From NCBI GenBank assembly GCA_030049955.1, contig JASIJX010000140.1, forward strand, positions 1 through 17,024: DNA of 17,024 nt, read 5' to 3'. The notes under the pieces are model-generated. The model had not been told where the DNA came from. It did not search any database and saw only the letters and a list, made by a program, of their open reading frames with translations. The translations under genes and the position numbers were made by a program. How positions within the stretch are numbered: the stretch's first letter is position 1; each line of letters starts with the position of its first letter. Of this stretch, positions 7,356-14,096 are shown one piece after another. Origin of the DNA: Acidobacteriaceae bacterium. GTDB lineage: Bacteria; Acidobacteriota; Terriglobia; Terriglobales; Acidobacteriaceae.

Positions 7356-8252
7356 TCAAACTGTTGCCGCAAGTTCATTCGCAATCTCTGCCACGAATGT
7401 CTTGCGCGTTGAAGGCACGCAAAGCACCGGGCAGCTTACGTTCGAGACCACTTGCAATACCGTGCTCGTTGCGAAGTCTTCATCGTGGAGCTCATCGTTC
7501 GGGGCACCTAAAACAACCAGATCTGCATGTATGCGTTCAGCTTGCTCGGCGATGACTGTGCCCGCTTCTCCCGCAGTCACCACATGCTGCACTGGCACCG
7601 TATGCGATTCATTGAAGGGCGCATGAAAGCGCAGACGCTCGAGATGGTGTTCTCGATTCTCACCTGCGGAGTCCTCGGCCACATGAACCACAATGAGCTG
7701 TTCCCCGACGATGGATTGCGCGTGATCGAGACCTGCCAGAGATGCCTCCGAAAAATCGGTTGCGACGAGCACATTTCGCCAGTAGCCCGCAAGTTCCGCA
7801 TTGGCGGCGGCTGCAGGCGGCACCGTCATGATGGGACACGGCGCAGCAGCAAGCAGCCGCCTGGCGACCGTCCCCAAAGCCGCACGTCCCACTTTCGCAA
7901 CTGCGCGCGTTCCAAGTACGAGCAGATCTGCCTGATGATCCAGCACGGCTTGCAAAATTAGTTCATAGATCGCGCAGGCTTCAGTAACAGAATGAGTCGG
8001 AATGCCTTGGCAGCTGATCTCCTCCTCAATTGTTCGCAACGCTTCGCGCGCACTCTGGTCGGCAGCAATCAGCATCGGCACCTCTTCTGGAAAGGCATAA
8101 CAAGCCGGGTCAACAGCATGAACAATAACCAACTTCGATCTGTGCAGCTTCGCGAGCTTTTCGGTATATCGCAGCGCACATGACCCGGAATGAGTGAGAT
8201 CGGTCGCGACAACGATCGTCTTGAATTCAAGTCGATGTCCGCTTCTGGTCAT
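7356..8252 (-). CDS. Tandem-domain universal stress protein 2
   Basis: A 298-aa protein with two UspA domains (about 9-144 and 159-282). The first opens FKTIVVATDLTHSG and has a glycine-containing loop LGTRAVAKVGRAALGTVARRLL; the second opens WRNVLVATDFSEAS and has a poorly conserved loop (LGAPNDELHDEDFATSTVLQ). The start at ATG 8252 is preceded by GCGGAGGTAGAGAC, a good ribosome-binding site. It is the first gene of the minus-strand operon and lies 55 bp from a GTGA-N6-TCAC palindrome, so control by the Crp/Fnr protein is likely. Stress proteins of this type are often induced by oxygen or energy limitation; that role is inferred here from context. Confidence 0.92.
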   Translation of the reverse strand: MTRSGHRLEFKTIVVATDLTHSGSCALRYTEKLAKLHRSKLVIVHAVDPACYAFPEEVPMLIAADQSAREALRTIEEEISCQGIPTHSVTEACAIYELILQAVLDHQADLLVLGTRAVAKVGRAALGTVARRLLAAAPCPIMTVPPAAAANAELAGYWRNVLVATDFSEASLAGLDHAQSIVGEQLIVVHVAEDSAGENREHHLERLRFHAPFNESHTVPVQHVVTAGEAGTVIAEQAERIHADLVVLGAPNDELHDEDFATSTVLQVVSNVSCPVLCVPSTRKTFVAEIANELAATV

Positions 8253-8307
8253 GTCTCTACCTCCGCTTCCTACTTCCTACTTTGGAAGAGGCCGGGGAAT
8301 TCGGGCC

Positions 8308-8321
8308 GTGATTCCGATCAC
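8308..8321. promoter_or_regulatory. GTGA-N6-TCAC palindrome, site 2 (stress-protein operon)
   Basis: GTGATTCCGATCAC has 5-bp arms around four bases. Its centre is about 62 bp upstream of the start codon of universal stress protein 2, a distance typical of an activator site for a CRP-type protein. Confidence 0.65.
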
Positions 8322-8501
8322 ATCATCAGTGACCGTTGAGCCGGGAAGCAGGGTCTGGGCAACCGCAGCAGAAATGTGACTTTGTGGAACTCTCGCCCGA
8401 CCGGGTGACGATCCTGGTTTGAGGAATGTGCAGCAGACTCTACTTTTTTTCCTAAGCGCTAGAGCATTCCGTGTTTATCGGCCATTTCAGCCTTTCCAAA
8501 T

Positions 8502-8515
8502 GTGATACGTATCAC
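8502..8515. promoter_or_regulatory. GTGA-N6-TCAC palindrome, site 3 (radical SAM gene)
   Basis: GTGATACGTATCAC is a perfect 14-bp palindrome. Its centre lies about 116 bp upstream of the radical SAM start codon, so the transcription start may be some distance from the gene if the site activates. Confidence 0.7.
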
Positions 8516-8624
8516 TGCGTGTCTTCAAAGCTGCTTCTAGGCTTGTGTCTTAAACGCGGCATATTTCGGCATCCAGAACGCTGAACTAACGAAGAGCTAC
8601 GCGGCCGCGTTTGGAAGGGGAAGC

Positions 8625-9782
8625 ATGCAAGGAACCTCAACGGATATCCCGGCAATCGTTTCTGAGCCATGTTCCGGCAGCTGCCGCCGCAGCGCTCGCG
8701 ACTACTCAATGAATCCTGCTTTGGTCTACTGGGAAATGACGCGGGCGTGCCAGTTGGCCTGCCGGCATTGCCGCGCGGAAGCCATCTCAACTCCGCATCC
8801 GTGCGAGTTGACGCACGTCGAAAGCAAGGCGCTTCTTCTCCAGATTGCAGGCTTCAACAGGCCACTTCCTCACCTGATTTTGACCGGAGGCGACCCTCTC
8901 CAGCGCGGCGATCTCTATGAACTGATCGACGAGGCGCGGAGATTGCGGTTGGCCGTCTCAATTACGCCCAGCGCTACGCCAAGGCTCACAGCAGAAGCGC
9001 TGGCCCGGTTGAAAGAGCACGAGATCGAGAGCATTGGGCTTAGCCTGGATGGCTCGATGGCTGAGAAGCACGAGGCCGTGCGAGGAGTAGAAGGCTGTTT
9101 TGACTGGACGATGAGTGCAGTCAAGACCGCGGGCGATCTGGGCCTGCCCGTCCAGATCAATACGCTGATTTCGCGGGAAACGGCTGACGATCTACCACAG
9201 ATATATGAGTTGTTGAAGTCGCTGCGCATCATGCGCTGGAGCTTGTTTTTCCTGATCTCCGTTGGGCGCGGAAAAACACTCCAGCCGCTTACTCCCGAAC
9301 AGGGCGAACGGTGCATGAACTGGGTGTTCGAGATCTCGCAGACTGCGCCGTTTCAAGTGAAAACGACGGAAGCTCCATTCTACCGGCGCGTGGCGCTCGA
9401 AAGGATGAAAAGAGCCGGACTGACCTCGATCCAGATCAAGCAAAGCTCTGTCTATCGCGGATTCGGGATTCGTGACGGCAACGGGATTGTGTTTGTCTCG
9501 AACCAGGGCGACATCTATCCGGCGGGTTTCTTGCCTTTGAAAGCGGGAAACGTGCGCTGCGACCATCTTGTTGATATTTACCGCAATTCTCCCCTATTTT
9601 GCGCTTTACATACCCCAGCGGGATTTAACGGAAGATGCGGCCGATGCGAATATAGCCAGATCTGCGGCGGCTCCCGTGCGCGAGCTTTTGCGTCGTCAGG
9701 CGATCCTTTGGCGAGTGATCCCTTGTGCCTAATGAGCCGCGAATCAACTGAAGATCGTTTCGTTGAGGGTACTGGCTCGTAA
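8625..9782 (+). CDS. Radical SAM/SPASM protein (TIGR04053-like, related to AhbC/AhbD/NirJ)
   Basis: A 385-aa radical S-adenosylmethionine enzyme. The cluster motif is C42-x3-C46-x2-C49 in VYWEMTRACQLACRHCRA, followed by the GGD motif (88-90) and LSLDGS (139-144). A C-terminal SPASM-like set of cysteines (C338, C341, C347, C368) sits in CGRCEYSQICGGSRARAF and the following GDPLASDPLC, suggesting an auxiliary Fe-S cluster. This arrangement is shared with the haem-synthesis enzymes AhbC/AhbD and NirJ and with the TIGR04053 family, whose substrate I do not know. The start ATG 8625 has GGAAGGGGAAGC just upstream. It is the first of a run of plus-strand genes, 134 bp before the decaheme cytochrome start, and has its own GTGA-N6-TCAC site. 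A role in haem or cytochrome maturation is possible but inferred. Confidence 0.9.
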   Translation: MQGTSTDIPAIVSEPCSGSCRRSARDYSMNPALVYWEMTRACQLACRHCRAEAISTPHPCELTHVESKALLLQIAGFNRPLPHLILTGGDPLQRGDLYELIDEARRLRLAVSITPSATPRLTAEALARLKEHEIESIGLSLDGSMAEKHEAVRGVEGCFDWTMSAVKTAGDLGLPVQINTLISRETADDLPQIYELLKSLRIMRWSLFFLISVGRGKTLQPLTPEQGERCMNWVFEISQTAPFQVKTTEAPFYRRVALERMKRAGLTSIQIKQSSVYRGFGIRDGNGIVFVSNQGDIYPAGFLPLKAGNVRCDHLVDIYRNSPLFCALHTPAGFNGRCGRCEYSQICGGSRARAFASSGDPLASDPLCLMSRESTEDRFVEGTGS

Positions 9783-9817
9783 CTGGATTGGAAAAAGAAC
9801 TCCGGTGCTGAATGAAT

Positions 9818-9831
9818 GTGACAACAATCAC
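9818..9831. promoter_or_regulatory. GTGA-N6-TCAC palindrome, site 4 (decaheme cytochrome gene)
   Basis: GTGACAACAATCAC, flanked by T and A, gives a full TGTGA-N6-TCACA CRP consensus at 9817-9832. Its centre is about 92 bp upstream of the ATG of the decaheme cytochrome. The longer open frame from 9812 would start just before this site, an argument against that start. Confidence 0.7.
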
Positions 9832-9916
9832 ATCCACGGCTTCAATCCGGCGGCACAATAAGCCCAGCATTCATGGGCATCTGCTGAAGTACTTGGCGCG
9901 AAAGAGAGGAGGAGCG

Positions 9917-10894
9917 ATGCGCTCCTGGATGAGATCAGCCATTATCGCGCTAGCAGTAGCGGGGATTCTCGGAACCTCGGCTTCGGCTGCTCCTCCTGGA
10001 AGCGATAAGGCGGCGGCCAACGCCGCAACGGTGCAGCCTTCCGGTTATGTGGGCTCGGAGACCTGCGCCACTTGCCATGACGAAGTGGCCAAGGGCTTCG
10101 CGGGCAATCCTCACACGAAAATGGCGCTGATGCACGGCAACTCCGGCATCACCTGCGAGAACTGTCACGGTCCAGGCAAAGCGCATGTTGAGGGCGGAGG
10201 GGATGTGACGAAGATCTTCAACCCCGTCAAGGCCTCGGCGAAGGACGTGGATGAGATGTGCCTCGGTTGCCATGCCGGATCTCATCCTAATTTCACACGC
10301 TCGCCGCATGCCAAGGCCGGCGTAAGCTGCATCAGTTGCCATACAATTCACGGCTCCGATGAGCAGAGGGTTTTGCAGGCATCCCTGCATCTGACCGATA
10401 ACAATAGCACCGCCCGCGATAGCGAGGCGAGAGACAAGCTGCTCAAAGCTTCGCAGCCCACGCTTTGTTTCCAGTGTCATAGCGATCAGCGGTCGCAGTT
10501 CAACATGCCATTCCATCACAAGGTGAATGAGGGGCTGGTGCAATGCAGCGACTGCCACGACGTACACGGCAGCTTCGGCAACAATAATCTGCGTTCCACG
10601 GCGGACCAGAACGCAGTGTGCACCAAGTGCCATGCCGACACGCGTGGGCCCTTTGTGTATGAACATGCAGCCATCAAGGCGGAAGGCTGCATGGCTTGCC
10701 ACTCACCGCACGGCTCGCAGAATCCGCGGATGCTGAATATGGCGAACATCAACACGCTTTGCAACCAGTGTCACAGCAACGTCGCTGCCGATACGATCCA
10801 CGGCATGGGCGAAGGATCGCAGGAACTGGCGCCCTGCACAAGCTGCCACACCTACATCCACGGGTCCAATCTCAACCAGGCATTCCTGCGTTAG
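9917..10894 (+). CDS. mtrA: Periplasmic decaheme cytochrome c, MtrA/DmsE family
   Basis: A 325-aa exported cytochrome with exactly ten CxxCH haem sites, at C50, C80, C115, C138, C184, C210, C235, C258, C282 and C307. Its size, haem number and gene order match MtrA, PioA and DmsE, which sit in an outer-membrane barrel and carry electrons between the periplasm and the cell exterior. The signal peptide is clear (MRSWMRSAIIALAVAGILGTSASA). The start ATG 9917 follows GAGGAGGAGCG; the open frame reaches back to 9812 but would include the regulatory palindrome and place the signal peptide internally. The barrel gene follows after 100 bp. Direction of electron flow cannot be decided from the sequence. 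The symbol is used in the family sense. Confidence 0.93.
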   Translation: MRSWMRSAIIALAVAGILGTSASAAPPGSDKAAANAATVQPSGYVGSETCATCHDEVAKGFAGNPHTKMALMHGNSGITCENCHGPGKAHVEGGGDVTKIFNPVKASAKDVDEMCLGCHAGSHPNFTRSPHAKAGVSCISCHTIHGSDEQRVLQASLHLTDNNSTARDSEARDKLLKASQPTLCFQCHSDQRSQFNMPFHHKVNEGLVQCSDCHDVHGSFGNNNLRSTADQNAVCTKCHADTRGPFVYEHAAIKAEGCMACHSPHGSQNPRMLNMANINTLCNQCHSNVAADTIHGMGEGSQELAPCTSCHTYIHGSNLNQAFLR

Positions 10895-10899
10895 CAGAT

Positions 10900-10933
10900 T
10901 GAGCTGCGCGGTCCATTACGACTGCGCAGCTCA
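10900..10933 (+). terminator. GC-rich hairpin between decaheme cytochrome and barrel genes
   Basis: TGAGCTGCGC (10900-10909) pairs perfectly with GCGCAGCTCA (10924-10933); three inner pairs, one of them G-U, can extend the stem. The downstream sequence is only moderately T-rich (GGCTTTGTTC), so it is a weak terminator or attenuator rather than a clear stop. It could lower barrel expression relative to the cytochrome or protect the mRNA end. Confidence 0.45.
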
Positions 10934-10994
10934 GGGTCGGCTTTGTTCGGGGTTGGGGAATTTGAAAAGCGAAGCACTTTAAACGAGGCTTCAT

Positions 10995-13562
10995 ATGAAA
11001 TTTCCAGACTGGATTTCGGCTGATTCTGGACGGCGCCTTGCAAGCTTGCGGCGAGCCAGCGCAAGCGCTGCAGGAGCTTTGCTGATGGCTGCCGGCGTCG
11101 CCCTCGCGCAAGATCCGGCTCTGCCCAATGCTGCCATGCAGACCTCCACGCCGGAGATCACCGCGCCAGCGGGTTACACCATCCATCAATCGGTGGATTT
11201 CGGCGGACGGATCGCGAACCAGAGCGGCGCCGGCCCCATGTACAACACCATGGTGAATCTGCAATCAGGGCCGCGCATGCTCGATCAGATGTTTGAAATG
11301 CGCGCTCTTCCCAACAACGAACGCGGCCCATTCGACACCCTGCGTCTGGTCAGCAACGGTTTTGGAGGCGATCCAGACAATTTTGTCCGACTCGATTTTT
11401 CCAAAGGCAAGACCTACGACTTCTCGGGAATGTTCCGGCGCGACCGGCAATATTTTGATTACAACCTGCTCGGCAATCCCAATATTCCCGGCGGACAGTT
11501 CATGCCCATCGGGCCATCCACCGCGCCTACCGGCTATCTGTCCTACGCGCAGGTAAACCAGTCACCTTTCCTGTACAACACTGTGCGCCGCATGACCGAC
11601 ATCAACTTCACCGCGGCTCCGCTGGCCAAGCTTACCTACCGTTTCCAATATTCGCAGGGCATCTTCCAGGGCCCGAGCCTCACTCCCAGCGGCTATCAGT
11701 TCGCCGGCTCGTATTCCGTGATTGTCCAGGATTATCAACGCATGAGCAGTGACGATTTCCTCGGCGGCATCGACTGGAAGCCTGTGCAGAATACGCGGTT
11801 CACCTACGAAGAAGAGATCGATCACGAGAAGGTCAACTCCTATTTCACGCTGCCCTCGAGCGCGTTCAACGTGACCGAAGCCGGCGGAACTGGAGCAGCG
11901 CTGCTGTACAGCTACTTCAACCTGACGCCGTATACCACCAGTTCCTGCAATGCAAACAGCATGAACGGCAACCCAATGCTTTCGGCGCCTACGATGTCCG
12001 GCGGCCTGCCGATTGTCAATGCGGCCTGCGCCGTAATCACCGGCTACTATCGTTCTGCGCCCACGCGCATTCTGTTCCCGACCGAGATCTTCCGGTTGCA
12101 GAGCTCGAGCATCAAGAACGTGGCTCTGAATGGCGATGCGCATTACACCAACGCCAACATGACGATGCCCGCCTACTATGAGAGTTTTCAGGGTCTGGCT
12201 GGAACAACCACCCAGCAGGTCTACACCGCCAACGGCAGCGCCAAGCGTGCGATCATTGCCGCCGACTTCGGGATTGTGTGGCAGGTAAGCAATAAAGTGA
12301 GTCTCGCCGATCAGATCACCTTTAGCAACGTGCATCAGCCCGGCGTCGCCACGATGACCGGCCTGACCACAGAGTCGACCGGGACAGCCGTGGGCAGCGA
12401 AACCATCAACAGCCCGTCCACAGCCTCGACCGCTGCTGCCGGCAAGAGTACTTTTGAAGGCAGCAGCGGCATCGGCGCGCCTCTGCCTCAATACTTTGGT
12501 CAGAGCTTCCTCGAGAACAACTTCACGGTGAGCTGGGATGTGAATCCCCGCGCTACCTTTGCCTTGACCTATCGCCACGGCGAGCACAACATCGTGCAGA
12601 CCGCCTACTCGGATAGCGGCGTCACCGCGACATCCTCGGCCCCTGTCGTCGTTGACATCGCCGAGGATGGCGGCATCTTCAACGTCGCGCTGCGGCCGGC
12701 CAGTCAATGGCAGATCAACGGCAGCGTCGAGGCGATGTATAACGACAATGCGCTCACGCCGATGGGTTTCCGCCAGTTCCGGCAGTACCGGGCGCACACC
12801 CTTTACCGGCCCAAAACCTGGGCGGTCATCTCCGGGGCATTCAGCGATCGCGAGCGGCACAATAACACGAACAACACCGGCGCGGTCCCGGTGGACGGGC
12901 CGCTCGAGCATGTCGACCACAGCCGATTCGTCAGCCTTGGCACGGATCTTTATCCGAACGAACACTATGGCCTCTCGCTGAACTACGTCTACAGCGATGT
13001 CTACTCGGCTACCAACATCTGCTACGATGCCGCCGCCAGTGCCACATTGCCGGGTGCGGCTACGCCGGCCGGCACTGCCTGCCCGGACGGCGCTGTTCGC
13101 GGAACCAGCTACTATATGTTTGGCCCGGCGCGGGACTTCATCGACGCGCCAACGAACTCAGGTTCCGCAGCCATCACCCTATCACCCAATAAGCGCCTGC
13201 AGTCCAACATCGGCTATCGCATCAGCGCAGTGAGCGGCAGCCAATTCCTCAACGATGCGCGAACCGTCAACGGTTCACTCAACTCAACCTATCAGTCGCC
13301 ATTCGCAAGCTTTGCCTGGTTGTATCGAAATGGCTGGACGTGGAAGGCGGAGTACAACTTCTATGGTTACGGCGAGGGCGGACCGTCCGGTGCGCAGTAC
13401 TGCAGCACCTCCAACCCAACGCCTGGCAATCCCGTAACGGTCGTGCCCTGCAACTCGCTCGCCGGCCTGCAGACAGGCATGACCATCTCCCCGACCGGGG
13501 AAACGGCGGCACGCAATTTTCACGCCAATAATGTGCTCCTCGGGGTTCATTATGAATTCTGA
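10995..13562 (+). CDS. mtrB: Outer-membrane beta-barrel of a porin-cytochrome conduit (MtrB/PioB type)
   Basis: An 855-aa predicted outer-membrane barrel that would sheath the decaheme cytochrome and let electrons cross the outer membrane. It has a signal peptide ending near ALAQ (about residue 39). Many alternating amphipathic strands with aromatic girdles follow (for example FAWLYRNGWTWKAEYNFYGY), and the protein ends in the aromatic HYEF typical of outer-membrane barrels. It is longer than Shewanella MtrB (about 700 residues), with long Ser/Thr/Gly/Ala-rich loops. The N-terminal CxxC of Shewanella MtrB is absent. The only cysteines are three close pairs (C318/C345, C676/C696, C803/C819), likely in loops. 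The start ATG 10995 has GAGG 7 nt upstream. The assignment rests on barrel features and the gene order; sequence similarity in this family is low. Confidence 0.85.
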   Translation: MKFPDWISADSGRRLASLRRASASAAGALLMAAGVALAQDPALPNAAMQTSTPEITAPAGYTIHQSVDFGGRIANQSGAGPMYNTMVNLQSGPRMLDQMFEMRALPNNERGPFDTLRLVSNGFGGDPDNFVRLDFSKGKTYDFSGMFRRDRQYFDYNLLGNPNIPGGQFMPIGPSTAPTGYLSYAQVNQSPFLYNTVRRMTDINFTAAPLAKLTYRFQYSQGIFQGPSLTPSGYQFAGSYSVIVQDYQRMSSDDFLGGIDWKPVQNTRFTYEEEIDHEKVNSYFTLPSSAFNVTEAGGTGAALLYSYFNLTPYTTSSCNANSMNGNPMLSAPTMSGGLPIVNAACAVITGYYRSAPTRILFPTEIFRLQSSSIKNVALNGDAHYTNANMTMPAYYESFQGLAGTTTQQVYTANGSAKRAIIAADFGIVWQVSNKVSLADQITFSNVHQPGVATMTGLTTESTGTAVGSETINSPSTASTAAAGKSTFEGSSGIGAPLPQYFGQSFLENNFTVSWDVNPRATFALTYRHGEHNIVQTAYSDSGVTATSSAPVVVDIAEDGGIFNVALRPASQWQINGSVEAMYNDNALTPMGFRQFRQYRAHTLYRPKTWAVISGAFSDRERHNNTNNTGAVPVDGPLEHVDHSRFVSLGTDLYPNEHYGLSLNYVYSDVYSATNICYDAAASATLPGAATPAGTACPDGAVRGTSYYMFGPARDFIDAPTNSGSAAITLSPNKRLQSNIGYRISAVSGSQFLNDARTVNGSLNSTYQSPFASFAWLYRNGWTWKAEYNFYGYGEGGPSGAQYCSTSNPTPGNPVTVVPCNSLAGLQTGMTISPTGETAARNFHANNVLLGVHYEF

Positions 13563-13637
13563 AAATTCCGGTCGTAAAACAACTCGGAACGGCACAGGTG
13601 CGAACCGCCCGGGCCAAACTCAAGGAGTGTCACAGAC

Positions 13638-13955
13638 ATGACAAGAAATCTTAGGGATCACGCAGTTCTCGCGCTGGTCATCTGCATGGCCGGCATCACC
13701 GGCTTTGCCCAATCCTCCGGCGACGCCATTTACAAGGCCAGGTGCGCGAGCTGCCACGGCGCCACCGGCACACCCAGCCCAGGTATGGCGAAGATGATGG
13801 GCATCAAGCCAGTTTCCGATCCGTACATGAAGAACCTCACGGTCGATCAGATCGTATCGACGGTGAAAAACGGCAAGGGCAAGATGAAGCCGGTCTTGGG
13901 TCTCAGCGATGCGCAGGTGAGAGCCGTGGCCGAGTATTTCAAGACGCTGAAATAA
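13638..13955 (+). CDS. Small periplasmic monohaem cytochrome c
   Basis: A 105-aa class I cytochrome c (c6/c553-like). The signal peptide ends near GFAQ (about residue 25); the haem site is CASCH (C36, C39, H40) and the likely sixth ligand is M83 in GKMKP. The C-terminal helix LSDAQVRAVAEYFKTL is typical of the fold. The start ATG 13638 follows AAGGAG at a slightly long spacing. It lies 75 bp behind the barrel gene and ahead of the membrane hexaheme cytochrome, so it is a good candidate for shuttling electrons across the periplasm between the two. A strong hairpin follows its stop codon, so the downstream gene may be transcribed at a different level. Confidence 0.9.
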   Translation: MTRNLRDHAVLALVICMAGITGFAQSSGDAIYKARCASCHGATGTPSPGMAKMMGIKPVSDPYMKNLTVDQIVSTVKNGKGKMKPVLGLSDAQVRAVAEYFKTLK

Positions 13956-14017
13956 GCCGAAGCTCCTGCTGAGACAAACAGGACTCTTGCCTGCCCTGTG
14001 AAGGCGGCAAGCTCAAC

Positions 14018-14056
14018 CCGTCCGCGGCGGACACTCTCTGTCCGCGGACGGATTTT
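14018..14056 (+). terminator. Rho-independent terminator after the small cytochrome c gene
   Basis: CCGTCCGCGG (14018-14027) and CCGCGGACGG (14042-14051) form a perfect 10-bp GC-rich stem with a 14-nt loop, followed by ATTTT. An overlapping alternative pairing (CGGACA with TGTCCG) is also possible. It stands 62 bp after the cytochrome c stop and before the chosen start of the next gene, as expected for a terminator or read-through attenuator. Confidence 0.7.
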
Positions 14057-14096
14057 AATCACTGGCAGAGATATTCGACCTACCCTGGGGGTCAAG

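Larger units (their letters stand above)
8253..8624. other. Divergent intergenic control region
   Basis: This 372-bp gap separates universal stress protein 2 (minus) from the radical SAM gene (plus). It holds two GTGA-N6-TCAC palindromes with centres 194 bp apart, one near each gene. A short T-run is present at about 8443-8451. I see no convincing coding frame, sigma-54 promoter or RNA gene. Ordinary -10 and -35 elements could not be assigned with confidence. Confidence 0.6.

Noticed and set aside
9812..9916. N-terminal extension of the decaheme cytochrome from 9812
   Set aside because: It would place the signal peptide 35 residues inside the protein and code through a perfect CRP-type site; ATG 9917 has a strong ribosome-binding site.
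10950..10975. Possible sigma-54 promoter (GG-N10-GC) before the barrel gene
   Set aside because: Only the GG and GC match; the surrounding bases (GGAATTTGAAAAGC) lack the TTGGCA and TTGC context.
11562..12965. Long open frame (467 codons) on the minus strand inside the barrel gene
   Set aside because: It is fully antisense to the barrel reading frame, which has a signal peptide and barrel C-terminus. The antisense product shows no recognisable domain and is a typical GC-driven shadow.
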